DNA of 64,000 bases, from assembly GCA_013373205.1 (NCBI GenBank), contig JABXIG010000015.1, forward strand, positions 62,001-126,000, in the 5' to 3' direction. This DNA is from Methylocystaceae bacterium (lineage in GTDB: Bacteria; Pseudomonadota; Alphaproteobacteria; Rhodospirillales; Terasakiellaceae). A program made the translations under genes and the position numbers. The notes under the pieces were generated by a model that was given only the letters and a program-made list of their open reading frames with translations, was not told where the DNA came from and searched no databases. Positions 35,458 to 45,767 of the stretch are shown here, piece by piece (position 1 is the stretch's first letter; every line of letters begins with the position of its first letter).

Positions 35458-36153
35458 GTGCTCAACTCATTAAAGTCTGACCAGATCATGCATATTATCG
35501 CCATTCTCCTGTTTCTTCTGATTCTCTTTGGTCCCTCTCTCTGGGTTAAGATGGTTATCCGTAGCCACAGCACAGATCGGTCTGATTATCCCGGAACCGG
35601 TGGCGAATTTGCCCGTCACATTCTGGATCAACTGGGGCTACAGCATGTGAAAGTGGAAACGACCAGCAGGGGCGACCATTATGACCCGATTGATAAGGCT
35701 GTTCGGCTTTTACCGGATAGATATAACGGGCGTTCCCTCAGTGCCGTAACTATTGCCGCCCATGAGGTTGGTCACGCCATACAGGACCGCGATGGCTACC
35801 CACCCTTTGTGCGCAGACTGTCTTTGGTGAAGTTTGAACAAATCATGATCCGCATTGTTCAGGGGCTTGCTGTACTCACCTTATTCGGGTCAATCATGCA
35901 GGGCATCCCACTGTTAAGCGTTGTCATCTTTTTTCTGTTTATGTTTGCGGGCGTTCTGTCCTTTGCCGTACGGATGATTAATCTGAATGTAGAATTTGAT
36001 GCAAGCTTTTCAAAGGCCCTGCCGATTCTGGAAAATGGCTATTTGCCGCCAAGCGACATCGAACCCGCAAAATCGGTCTTGCGTGCCGCTGCCCTGACCT
36101 ATCTATCAGGGGCCCTGCTCACGGTATTACGGCTGGTGTTTTTACGTCGGTAA
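35458..36153 (+). CDS. Membrane zinc metallopeptidase (YugP/Zn_peptidase_2 family)
   Basis: A 231-residue integral membrane protease. Membrane helix at about 11-33, the zinc motif HEVGH at 102-106 in TIAAHEVGHAIQDR, further helices near 130-165, and the third-ligand region NVEFDASFSKAL near 175. It matches the Zn_peptidase_2 (YugP-like) family, whose substrates are not known. Start is GTG at 35458 by the frame; an ATG at 35488 directly before the first helix is a real alternative. Confidence 0.88.
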   Translation: MLNSLKSDQIMHIIAILLFLLILFGPSLWVKMVIRSHSTDRSDYPGTGGEFARHILDQLGLQHVKVETTSRGDHYDPIDKAVRLLPDRYNGRSLSAVTIAAHEVGHAIQDRDGYPPFVRRLSLVKFEQIMIRIVQGLAVLTLFGSIMQGIPLLSVVIFFLFMFAGVLSFAVRMINLNVEFDASFSKALPILENGYLPPSDIEPAKSVLRAAALTYLSGALLTVLRLVFLRR

Positions 36154-36312
36154 AAGACAATTTTTCTTTAGAAACAGCGTCCTCACGATTTGTTAACTTC
36201 TTTTGTACAGTATGGAAAAGTTAAGAAGTCTGAAAATCGCAAAAAAAATGTCTGCGACTCGCGATAAGCACTAGCATAAGCGTGCATGACTTCTTATAAA
36301 GGTTAATCGGTT

Positions 36313-36332
36313 TTTCGAATGAAGATTCGAAA
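36313..36332 (+). promoter_or_regulatory. Perfect hairpin in the mreB leader
   Basis: TTTCGAAT (36313-36320) and ATTCGAAA (36325-36332) form an 8-bp perfect inverted repeat with a GAAG loop, about 55 bp before mreB. It lacks a T-tract, so it is more likely a protein-binding site or mRNA structure than a terminator. Function unknown. Confidence 0.5.
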
Positions 36333-36381
36333 GGCTACTTGGTAAGGTACAGGCTTGGCCTATTTTTAACACAAGAGTTGA

Positions 36382-37428
<1,047 letters not shown>

Positions 37429-37434
37429 CACCCG

Positions 37435-37467
37435 CAAAACGCTCTGATCCACAGGGCGTTTTGGCCT
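37435..37467 (+). terminator. Weak terminator-like hairpin between mreB and mreC
   Basis: CAAAACGC (37435-37442) pairs with GCGTTTTG (37456-37463), extended by CTG/CAG, followed by GCCTTTT. The T-run is short, so it is probably leaky. It would give more mreB than mreCD mRNA, which fits the need for many MreB subunits. Inference. Confidence 0.55.
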
Positions 37468-37490
37468 TTTAAAGCAAGAGGACCAACTCG

Positions 37491-38465
37491 TTGGCTAAAC
37501 AAGGACACGGCACACCCACACGCGTTGATGCCATACGCCAATATCTTCAAAGGTTTGCGTATGTCGGGTTAGTTGTGGCCGCCTTTGGCCTGATGATGTT
37601 GGGAAAGGCCGAAACGGTTATTGTCGAAGAAGTCCGTGCGCGCATCAATGATGCCTTTGCCCCGATCCTTGAAGCTATTGCCGAACCCGCTGAAACCGTG
37701 CGCAGCTATCTAGATGAAGGGCGTAAACTTTTAGACCTCCATCAGGAAAACCTGCGCCTGAGCGAAGAAAACAAGCGCCTGTTGAAATGGCAGACCGTTG
37801 CCCGCAAGGTGGAAGCTGAAAATGTTGTATTGCGTGATCTCCTGAATTTCCAGACAGGGCCCGAAGCCAGCTATATTGCCGCACGTGTTATTTCCGATGA
37901 TGGCGGGACCTTTTCTGAAAGCCTTCTGATCTATGCCGGAAAACGCGAAGGCGTCAATAACGGTCAAGCGGTCACCACGGGCGAAGGTCTGGTGGGGCGC
38001 ATTGCAGGTGTGGCCTATCGATCTGCAAGGGTTCTGCTGATTACGGATTTAAACAGCCGCATCCCGGTAATGATTGAAAGTTCACGTGCCCGTGGCATTC
38101 TGGCTGGACGCAACGAAGAAAAACCGATTTTGACTAAATTACCACCGGGCACTATTGTCTCGCCCGGCGATCGGATCGTGACCTCGGGTCATGGCGGGGC
38201 CTTCCCACAAGGGATTCCGGTCGGGCGGATTACGGCTGTGAATGATGCACTTGTGGAAATCACCCCATTTGTGGATTCCCAACGTCTGGAAATCGTGCGC
38301 ATTGTTGACTATGGACTAGATGGCATTCTGGACCGTCATCGTCTGCGCACCGACCTGCCAAAAGATGATATCCCCCCTGCCCCATCACAAACGCAAGCCA
38401 CATCCGAACCCATGCGCACCGTTGTTCCCAAGCCGGGAACGGAAAGGAGACCGTCAGAACCATGA
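37491..38465 (+). CDS. mreC: Rod-shape determining protein MreC
   Basis: A 324-residue bitopic protein. A membrane helix at about 25-43, a periplasmic coiled coil (about 70-110, LHQENLRLSEENKRLL), and a beta-barrel pair with VTTGEGLVGRIAG and PGDRIVTSGHGGAFPQGIPV. The start is TTG at 37491 with AGAGGA eight bases upstream. The C-terminal tail is proline/threonine-rich. It overlaps mreD by 4 bp. MreC links MreB to PBP2. Confidence 0.96.
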   Translation: MAKQGHGTPTRVDAIRQYLQRFAYVGLVVAAFGLMMLGKAETVIVEEVRARINDAFAPILEAIAEPAETVRSYLDEGRKLLDLHQENLRLSEENKRLLKWQTVARKVEAENVVLRDLLNFQTGPEASYIAARVISDDGGTFSESLLIYAGKREGVNNGQAVTTGEGLVGRIAGVAYRSARVLLITDLNSRIPVMIESSRARGILAGRNEEKPILTKLPPGTIVSPGDRIVTSGHGGAFPQGIPVGRITAVNDALVEITPFVDSQRLEIVRIVDYGLDGILDRHRLRTDLPKDDIPPAPSQTQATSEPMRTVVPKPGTERRPSEP

Positions 38466-38971
38466 AACCGGCGTTTTGGCAGCGACTAGATCTTTGGGCG
38501 CGCAATATCTCACCGGTCGGTTTGACGATTGTTCTTATTCTTATCAGTGTCATACCGACCCATCTGCCGGGCTATGCCTCCATCGTGCCGCAACTGGCCT
38601 TGATGGGTGTCTTTCACTGGACGGTCTTTCGCCCTGATCTTTTTCCAATTCTCGCCGTCTTTGGGATCGGTATTTTGCAAGACAGCCTGTCTGGCGCACC
38701 GATGGGGCTGAACACACTCGTCTATCTGACCGTTTTTGGTGTTGTTCTCAGTCAGCGACGTTTCTTTCTTGGTAAAACCTTTTTGGTGGAATGGCTCGGC
38801 TTTAGCATCATTTGTTTAGGTGCGGCCTTACAGGCCTGGCTACTATTGTCAGCTTATCATGTCCATGTGCTGACCCCGGCCCCGGTCCTGTTTCAATATC
38901 TCATGAGCATTGGCTTTTATCCGGTTCTGGCCTGGATGATGGGCCACTGGCAGACATCAATCCTGAAATAA
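38462..38971 (+). CDS. mreD: Rod-shape determining protein MreD
   Basis: A 169-residue multi-spanning protein with about five membrane helices, including VLILISVIPTHLPGYASIVP and ILAVFGIGILQDSLSGAPMG, the latter the conserved MreD D-x-x-x-G region. Sequence identity is low across the family, but position between mreC and mrdA is decisive. Its start overlaps the mreC stop. Confidence 0.93.
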   Translation: MKPAFWQRLDLWARNISPVGLTIVLILISVIPTHLPGYASIVPQLALMGVFHWTVFRPDLFPILAVFGIGILQDSLSGAPMGLNTLVYLTVFGVVLSQRRFFLGKTFLVEWLGFSIICLGAALQAWLLLSAYHVHVLTPAPVLFQYLMSIGFYPVLAWMMGHWQTSILK

Positions 38972-38990
38972 AAAAGGTAATCATATTCTT

Positions 38991-40874
38991 ATGCATCGCA
39001 GTACGGACAGATCAAAACTTTTTAACCGGCGCGCCTTTGTTCTAGGCGGGGGTAAGCTTGTTTTGCTGTCAGCGTTGGCCGGACGAATGTATTACCTGCA
39101 AGTGGTCGAAGCCCCCCGCTATAAGACCATGGCGGAAGAAAACCGTATTTCCATTCGTCTGTTACCCCCACCACGCGGCAAGATCATTGATCGCTTTGGG
39201 GAAGAAATGGCGGTCAATGAACAAAACTACCGCGTTATCATCACTGCTGAAGACACCAACGGCAAGCCCAAAGAGACACTGGACACTTTGGGGCAGGTCA
39301 TTGAAATCAGCGAAAAAGAAAAAAAGAAAATCTTAAAAGAAATCAAGCGCAAGCGCAGCTTTGTTCCTGTCACCGTGCGTGAAAATTTAACATGGGAAGA
39401 AGTCGCACAGATCGAGGTCAATACACCTGACTTACCGGGCAGTGAAATTGATGTTGGGCAAACGCGCCATTACCCCAAGGGCAATTATTCTGCTCATGTA
39501 CTGGGCTATGTGGCTGCGGTGACGGAACGCGATGCCAAAGATGATCCTTTGTTAGAATTACCCGGTTTCAGAATCGGTAAATCCGGTATTGAAAAACTAC
39601 ATGACCTGAAACTACGCGGTACTGGTGGGACATCCCAAGTGGAAGTCAACGCCTTGGGCCGGGTCATTCAGGAAGTTGAAAGACAAGAAGGCGAACCTGG
39701 CGCAGAAATTATGCTGACACTGGATGCCGGCTTGCAGCAGATGGTCGCAGAACGTCTGGGCGAAGAAGCCGCAGCCGCCGTTGTCATGGATATCCACACC
39801 GGCGAAGTCCTGTCCATGGCATCCAGTCCGACCTTTAATCCCAATGCCTTTAACCGTGGCCTATCCCATAAAGAATGGCAAGACCTGATCACCAACCCAC
39901 GCGGTCCCTTAACCAACAAAACAATTGCCGGACAATATGCACCGGGTTCGACCTTTAAGATGGTCGTTGCTTTGGCCGCTTTGGAAAAAGGGGTCATCAC
40001 CCCGTCCCAAAAAGTCTTTTGTTCCGGCCATATGGAATTGGGCAATGCCCGCTTTCACTGCTGGAAACGCGGGGGTCACGGTCATATGAACATGGTCGAA
40101 GCCCATATGCATTCCTGCGATATTTATTTTTATGAAATCGCCAAACGAACAGGTATCAACCGTATCCATGACATGGCTAAACGCTTAGGTATCGGGGATC
40201 GAACCGGGCTTGACTTGCCGGGCGAGCGCACAGGTTTGATGCCATCGCGTGACTGGAAACTCGCGACCATCGGGGCGCCGTGGCAAGGTGGGGAAACGCT
40301 TATTACCGGGATCGGTCAAGGCTATGTCCTTGCAACCCCGTTACAGCTGGCCGTTATGACGTCGCGTCTGGTCAGTGGTAAAAAGGTTGTGCCGCACCTG
40401 ACCCGTAAAATCACCACGGCTGATGGGGTTGAAGTCCCGGTGCGCCCTGATTTTGAATCCCTCGGCATTTCCAACCATCATTTAAAAATTGTTCAAGAAG
40501 GCATGAACGCCGTGACCAATGTGGTCGGTGGTACCGCCTATCGTTCACGCATCAAAGAAGCCGGATTTGCCATGGCCGGAAAAACCGGAACAGCGCAAGT
40601 CCGACGTATTTCAAAGGCTGAACGTGACACACGCGTCTTGAAAAATTCAGAATTACCGTGGGAATTACGCGATCATGCATTATTTGTCGGTTTTGCCCCT
40701 TATGATAATCCGCGCTATGCGGCATCTGTGGTGGTGGAACATGGTGGGTCCGGGTCAAGAGCCGCAGCCCCCATTGTGCGTGATATCTTACTGGAAGCCC
40801 AGCGCCGGGAATCCGCTCGCGGGGAACCCGTTGTCCCGACCAAACCTGCCCCAACCACTGAGAAGGAGGCATAA
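38991..40874 (+). CDS. mrdA: Penicillin-binding protein 2, elongasome transpeptidase
   Basis: A 627-residue class B penicillin-binding protein. A membrane anchor at about 15-32, a dimerisation domain (60-230), and the transpeptidase domain with STFK at 320-323, SCD at 375-377 and KTG at 531-533. It crosslinks new peptidoglycan during elongation together with RodA, whose gene starts 3 bp later. Residues 105-125 are unusually lysine-rich. The C-terminal tail is proline-rich. Confidence 0.97.
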   Translation: MHRSTDRSKLFNRRAFVLGGGKLVLLSALAGRMYYLQVVEAPRYKTMAEENRISIRLLPPPRGKIIDRFGEEMAVNEQNYRVIITAEDTNGKPKETLDTLGQVIEISEKEKKKILKEIKRKRSFVPVTVRENLTWEEVAQIEVNTPDLPGSEIDVGQTRHYPKGNYSAHVLGYVAAVTERDAKDDPLLELPGFRIGKSGIEKLHDLKLRGTGGTSQVEVNALGRVIQEVERQEGEPGAEIMLTLDAGLQQMVAERLGEEAAAAVVMDIHTGEVLSMASSPTFNPNAFNRGLSHKEWQDLITNPRGPLTNKTIAGQYAPGSTFKMVVALAALEKGVITPSQKVFCSGHMELGNARFHCWKRGGHGHMNMVEAHMHSCDIYFYEIAKRTGINRIHDMAKRLGIGDRTGLDLPGERTGLMPSRDWKLATIGAPWQGGETLITGIGQGYVLATPLQLAVMTSRLVSGKKVVPHLTRKITTADGVEVPVRPDFESLGISNHHLKIVQEGMNAVTNVVGGTAYRSRIKEAGFAMAGKTGTAQVRRISKAERDTRVLKNSELPWELRDHALFVGFAPYDNPRYAASVVVEHGGSGSRAAAPIVRDILLEAQRRESARGEPVVPTKPAPTTEKEA

Positions 40875-40877
40875 GCC

Positions 40878-42056
40878 ATGATAACGCATTATCGCCTCGG
40901 TCAGGATAAATTAACCATTGGCCGCAAAATTCTGGAATTGAACTGGGGCTTCGTGCTGTTGCTGATCATAACCGCCAGCGTCGGTTTTGCCATGCTTTAT
41001 TCTGCAGCCCCCGGTGACCCTTCGATCCCCGGTTCCGTCGGCAGCTGGGATCCATGGGCAAAACGCCAGTTAATCCGTTTTGGGGGCGGGCTTGTCATTA
41101 TGTTCGTGGTGGCCCTGACTGATATTCGGATATGGCTACGCTATTCCTACATTCTATACTTTATCGCCCTTGGCCTGTTGGTCGGCGTAGAAGTCAAAGG
41201 TTCCATCGGGATGGGGGCGCAACGCTGGATCAGTTTGGGTTTTTTCCAATTGCAACCGTCTGAACTCATGAAAATCACCATCATTCTGGCTTTAGCGCGT
41301 TATTTTCATGGCCGATCCCTGGAAGAGATTCAAAGCATTCCTTACCTGTTTGTACCGCTTTTCATGGTGGCGGCCCCATCGGTCCTGATCCTGCGCCAAC
41401 CTGATCTGGGCACAACCTTGATGTTGATTTTGGGCAGTGGCGTCATCTTCTTTTTAGCAGGTGTGCGTTTATGGAAATTTGCCCTTGTCGGGGTGTCAGC
41501 CCTGGCCGCTATACCGGTAGCCTGGCAATTCCTGCACACCTATCAGAAAAAGCGGGTCCTGACCTTCCTGAACCCGGAAAACGACCCCTTGGGGGCTGGT
41601 TATCACATCATGCAATCCAAGATTGCGTTTGGGTCCGGCGGCATGATGGGCAAAGGTTTTGGACAAGGATCACAAAGTCACTTGAATTTTCTGCCAGAAA
41701 AACAAACCGACTTTATCTTTACCATGCTGGCCGAAGAACATGGGCTTGTTGGTGGATTGGCTGTCATCGGGCTTTATCTGTTACTGTTGATCTATGGCTA
41801 TGCCATCGCCATGCGTTCCAGAAGTCAATATGGCCGACTGGTTGCACTGGGTGTAACAACGACATTCTTCCTGTATATTTTCATCAATATTGGCATGGTC
41901 ATGGGTTTATTGCCCGTTGTCGGTGTGCCGTTGCCGCTAATTTCCTATGGTGGAACGGTGATGATTTCTATCCTGTTCAGCTTTGGTCTGTTGCTAAGTG
42001 TTTCCATTCACCGTGATATGACCATCGGTCGTAAGGGGGAACATGATGATTTTTAG
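40878..42056 (+). CDS. rodA: RodA peptidoglycan glycosyltransferase (SEDS family)
   Basis: A 392-residue SEDS polymerase with about ten membrane helices. Conserved loops include WISLGFFQLQPSELMKITII, RQPDLGTTLM and VVGVPLPLISYGGTVMI, and the functionally important Asp of SEDS proteins lies in the ENDPLGAGYH loop region. It forms the elongasome synthase with PBP2. Last gene of mreBCD-mrdA-rodA; its stop overlaps the convergent gene by 4 bp (TTAG), leaving no room for a terminator. Confidence 0.96.
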   Translation: MITHYRLGQDKLTIGRKILELNWGFVLLLIITASVGFAMLYSAAPGDPSIPGSVGSWDPWAKRQLIRFGGGLVIMFVVALTDIRIWLRYSYILYFIALGLLVGVEVKGSIGMGAQRWISLGFFQLQPSELMKITIILALARYFHGRSLEEIQSIPYLFVPLFMVAAPSVLILRQPDLGTTLMLILGSGVIFFLAGVRLWKFALVGVSALAAIPVAWQFLHTYQKKRVLTFLNPENDPLGAGYHIMQSKIAFGSGGMMGKGFGQGSQSHLNFLPEKQTDFIFTMLAEEHGLVGGLAVIGLYLLLLIYGYAIAMRSRSQYGRLVALGVTTTFFLYIFINIGMVMGLLPVVGVPLPLISYGGTVMISILFSFGLLLSVSIHRDMTIGRKGEHDDF

Positions 42057-43753
42057 AGGGTGATGAGTTTTTCCGGGGAAACAGGGATAACCTTGCCCGG
42101 ACGACGAACTTCTTTGGCCAACGCCCGACCATTAATCAAACTGGCCCCTTCACGTAAGGCATTCTGTAAATCGTTTTGGTCACGCAGGCCAAATGCATAA
42201 AAAGAGGCCCCGTGCTCGCCCGCGAACTGATGAAGATCAGCCAGATCCTGTTTCACTTTTCGTACCTGCAACCCTGTTGTCGCCGATGCCTGTACGTCAC
42301 AGCTTAAAAACTGTAATCCAGCATTGTTCACCAGAGATCGACTAAGGTCACCAAGCTCACATCGCAAACCAAAGACCTTGAACTTGTGTTGATGGGCCTT
42401 GATCGCAGACTTGATATGCTGAAGTGAAGTATTCGATCTAATCCCGATGATTTCAATCTGAACAGACTGCCTGAAATCACCCTGCAACTGACGCAATGGT
42501 TTTAAGGGCGAAGTTCGTTTTGGTGCGAGAAGACTATGCAGATGAAAGGGCAGGATAATCACTTTCTGCTCAATATCTTTTGTTGCCTGAATATGGCGGG
42601 CTGCTTGACTTGCAAGGATACCGTCCATTTCCTCAATCATAGGATCTGGACAACCCTCATAGATTTTGTCACCAAAACTGATTGTGCCATGCAGGTCTTT
42701 ACGATATGGACATCCCGCATAGCTATTGATAGCCCGGCTCGCACGATCCCAACAGGGTCGAAAAACCAGACTGAGCGTACCAACCGGATTGGGTTTCACT
42801 GCATCCGGTTCCTGGGCTTTTGCTTTTGGTTTGGGTTTTTCTCTGGTTTCGGCTGTTTTCCCTACAGCTTTATCGGTGATAAAATCCCCCCAGGCGACCT
42901 CAGTTACCCCATCATTTTTATGATCAACCCCATCATCTGATTTCCAGTCCTGCTGTTCCAGAACAGGTTTGGCTGGTTGTTCATGCTGCATAATTTTTTC
43001 TTTGATCGGGTTGTTATGTTCCAGTTTCTGCCATTGCCCTTGGGTTTGTTCTTTGCGTTGATGGACCTGTTCTTTCCAGTCCCCCAAGTCAACATCATCT
43101 TGATCGATATTTTGTTCAACCCATTCATCAGACCCTTGGGCTTGAACCACTTCGCCTTTTTCCCAATCCACATTAACCGGACCATGGATATTGGCTTCAC
43201 GCACGAATTTGATGGTTTTTTTGGCTTTGCTGAAATTAAAGCTGCCATCTTCATTAAACATCTCGTCCGGTTCAATTTGTGCAACGGGCACATTGATACG
43301 ACGTTCTCCGGTGATGTAGCGATCCCCGAGCAAACGTTCCCCAATATCATCAATAATATCCATGGCTGCGTTATATTCAGCCACGGGATCTTTGTTATAA
43401 ACGTGGAAAATATAAAGCGAACGCACACACATAAACCCCGTGCCCTTTTCCCCGCACCGGGTTTTTAAAATCCCTTCGCAAACCGGGGCGACACTATCGC
43501 GCAGTTCCGCCATGATGGCTTTTTTAAAATCGCTGGTGTCTAACAGGTAGGATTTCGAGCCATGCCGGCCCTGCTGCACACTTAAAACATTATCAGCTGA
43601 AACGGTTGGCCCTTTTCCGAACTGCTTTTCACGTTCCAACTGTTTTGCAAATTGTTTGGCAAATTCGCCTAAGCCACCGTCATCAGGCAACGTCTCTTCA
43701 TCTTCTTGATACCCGAATAATCGATCCGTAAGAGTTTTTAAAAAACTGGCCAT
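42053..43753 (-). CDS. Unrecognised two-part protein with a degenerate EAL-like C-terminal domain
   Basis: A 566-residue soluble protein. The N-terminal part (about 1-185) is a distinct fold with KSYLLDTSDFKKAIMAELRD and two cysteines (CEGILKTRC); I do not recognise it. Residues about 190-330 are low-complexity, acidic and glutamine/lysine-rich. The C-terminal 230 residues follow the EAL order, but every catalytic position is replaced: FRPCWD at the EAL site, ELGDLS in place of DDFG, LSCDV for the iKiD strand, FGLRDQNDLQNALREGASLI for the EGVET helix, and NGRALAKEVRRP for the GY strand. It could be a cyclic-di-GMP receptor or scaffold without hydrolysis. It is convergent with rodA and upstream of a PAS kinase on the opposite side. 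Confidence 0.7.
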   Translation of the reverse strand: MASFLKTLTDRLFGYQEDEETLPDDGGLGEFAKQFAKQLEREKQFGKGPTVSADNVLSVQQGRHGSKSYLLDTSDFKKAIMAELRDSVAPVCEGILKTRCGEKGTGFMCVRSLYIFHVYNKDPVAEYNAAMDIIDDIGERLLGDRYITGERRINVPVAQIEPDEMFNEDGSFNFSKAKKTIKFVREANIHGPVNVDWEKGEVVQAQGSDEWVEQNIDQDDVDLGDWKEQVHQRKEQTQGQWQKLEHNNPIKEKIMQHEQPAKPVLEQQDWKSDDGVDHKNDGVTEVAWGDFITDKAVGKTAETREKPKPKAKAQEPDAVKPNPVGTLSLVFRPCWDRASRAINSYAGCPYRKDLHGTISFGDKIYEGCPDPMIEEMDGILASQAARHIQATKDIEQKVIILPFHLHSLLAPKRTSPLKPLRQLQGDFRQSVQIEIIGIRSNTSLQHIKSAIKAHQHKFKVFGLRCELGDLSRSLVNNAGLQFLSCDVQASATTGLQVRKVKQDLADLHQFAGEHGASFYAFGLRDQNDLQNALREGASLINGRALAKEVRRPGKVIPVSPEKLITL

Positions 43754-43821
43754 AGCTGACAGCCCCTAATGTCGCGCACTACAATTCTGAAATTGATGGC
43801 GAACCTATTGATTTCAAGACA

Positions 43822-45636
43822 TTATGCGCTTGGGAAAGTCGCTGTAAAGGTGGAGCCTTTATCCAGTTCAGAACGTACACTGATAGTTCCGTTCATATTT
43901 TCAACCATAGCCTTAGAAATACTTAACCCCAGTCCGGTCCCCCCTTTACTGCGTTGATCGGAACTATCTGCCTGAATAAACTTGTCAAAAATCCGATTTT
44001 GCATTTCTTTAGCAATACCCCGCCCGGTATCAACGATTGAAATTTGCACTTTACCGCTGACTTGTTTGCAGCGAATTGTGACCGTATCATTTTCATTGGA
44101 AAACTTGATCGCGTTGGACAAAAGATTGGATATGACCTGCATTAAACGATCCGAATCGGCAATAACCGATAAATCATCGCCATCGTGATCGTAACTGAGC
44201 GTCACATTATACTGTTTTGCATAAGCTTGATGATTTTCTACAGCTTGGGGTAAAAATTCTCCCAACGCAATTGGGCGCAAGTCAAAATCCATCCGCCCGG
44301 ACTGCAGCTTTTCCATATCCAGAATATCATTTACCAATAAAACCAAACGATTGGAATTATTATTGGCCACCTGCACCAGTGACTTTGCCTGATCGGACAG
44401 TTCCCCACCGTAATGTCCATTCAGCAGCCCAATGGCACCATGAATTGCCGTTAAGGGGGTACGTAACTCATGGCTGACGATTGAGGTAAATTCTGATTTC
44501 GCCTGTTCCAAACGCTTTAGTTCGGTCACATCTGTATGGGCACCCACCAAACGTATGGCCTGCCCCTTTTCATCACGTAAAGCTTCTGCGCGAGCCAGCA
44601 CAAATACCGTATGACCGTCCTTATGGCGCATACGCTGCACCATTTCAAAACGATCCGTTTCCCCTCTGAAGTGACGCTCAATGCCATCCATGACTTTTAG
44701 GCGATCTTCTTCAAACACCAAGTCCGCCCAACTATCAAAACGATTAATAATCTCATCATCACCATAGCCCAACTGCGCTTTCCATTGCGGGGAAAACCAG
44801 ACTTGATCTGTACGTAAGTCCCAGTCCCAGATCCCGTCTGATGTCGCGCGAAACGCCATGGACATAATTTCTTCCTTACTGCGCAAACGTTCCTGATGCT
44901 GGCGTTCTATGGTGACATCCTGAATGATGCCAAATAATCCCTGCACGGCATTGATGTTATTTTTTTCACAGACCGCACGGATCACCACATTGCTGATGCC
45001 CCCATCACTACGCAGCAGGCGGGCTTCGGTATCAATTTCTTTTCCTTCCTGAATTGCTTCCTGAATCAGTTCCCAAAGACGGGTCTGGTCTTCGCCAAAA
45101 AAAGCATCGATAAAATCATCCAGCGTAATATGCGACTTATTTGGCTTGCGCCCATAAATATTGAACACTTCATTCGACCATTGCAAAAAGCCGCTGGAAA
45201 TATCCAGATGCCAATGCCCGACACGCGCAGTTGTTTCCGCCATTTCCAGTAACCGGATATCATTTTGCGCCCGGATTTCGCGGTTCTTTGCCTCTGTCAC
45301 ATCGCGTGCAACCGCATAAATCAAATCAGAATTTTCGTCGCTCACATGGGCGCGCCATTGCAGCCAAACATGATGCCCATCTTTTGTTTTATAGCGGTTT
45401 TCAAAATCGATCACCTTTTTCCCAAAGGCTAAATCCTCCAGCACCATCTGGGTGGCTGCACGGTCATCAGCATGAACCAAGTCAACAATGGGTATCGACA
45501 GAAGATAACTATCTTCATATCCAAGAGTCTTTTTCCAGGCCGGGTTGACCTGTTTAAAATAGCCATCTGTTCCGGCGACACATAACAGGTCGAGGGAATA
45601 TTGATCTAAAGCATCAAATGCGGTTTCTTTTGTCAC
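43822..45636 (-). CDS. Cytosolic triple-PAS sensor histidine kinase
   Basis: A 604-residue kinase with three PAS/PAC units (about 5-125, 130-250, 255-370), each ending in a DVTE-type linker (ARDVTEAKNRE, IQDVTIERQ, HTDVTELKRLEQ). HisKA follows with the H-box FTSIVSHELRTPLTAIHG near residue 380, then HATPase with LLSNAIKFSNEND, SIVDTGRGIA and RSKGGTGLGLSISKAMVE. No membrane helix or receiver domain, so it senses a cytoplasmic cue (redox, ligand or light are typical for PAS). No response regulator is adjacent. The dead-EAL gene is 68 bp downstream on the same strand and may be cotranscribed. Confidence 0.92.
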   Translation of the reverse strand: MTKETAFDALDQYSLDLLCVAGTDGYFKQVNPAWKKTLGYEDSYLLSIPIVDLVHADDRAATQMVLEDLAFGKKVIDFENRYKTKDGHHVWLQWRAHVSDENSDLIYAVARDVTEAKNREIRAQNDIRLLEMAETTARVGHWHLDISSGFLQWSNEVFNIYGRKPNKSHITLDDFIDAFFGEDQTRLWELIQEAIQEGKEIDTEARLLRSDGGISNVVIRAVCEKNNINAVQGLFGIIQDVTIERQHQERLRSKEEIMSMAFRATSDGIWDWDLRTDQVWFSPQWKAQLGYGDDEIINRFDSWADLVFEEDRLKVMDGIERHFRGETDRFEMVQRMRHKDGHTVFVLARAEALRDEKGQAIRLVGAHTDVTELKRLEQAKSEFTSIVSHELRTPLTAIHGAIGLLNGHYGGELSDQAKSLVQVANNNSNRLVLLVNDILDMEKLQSGRMDFDLRPIALGEFLPQAVENHQAYAKQYNVTLSYDHDGDDLSVIADSDRLMQVISNLLSNAIKFSNENDTVTIRCKQVSGKVQISIVDTGRGIAKEMQNRIFDKFIQADSSDQRSKGGTGLGLSISKAMVENMNGTISVRSELDKGSTFTATFPSA

Positions 45637-45767
45637 GGCATAACCAAATTTATATTTTTATGTCGTTAACATACCTGATAACAAAGAAAAAACCAATTCA
45701 CTGGTTGTGATTTATATGAACGCTCGGCTACACTGTGGGACCAATGAAGGATGAGGTTTCAAAAAAC

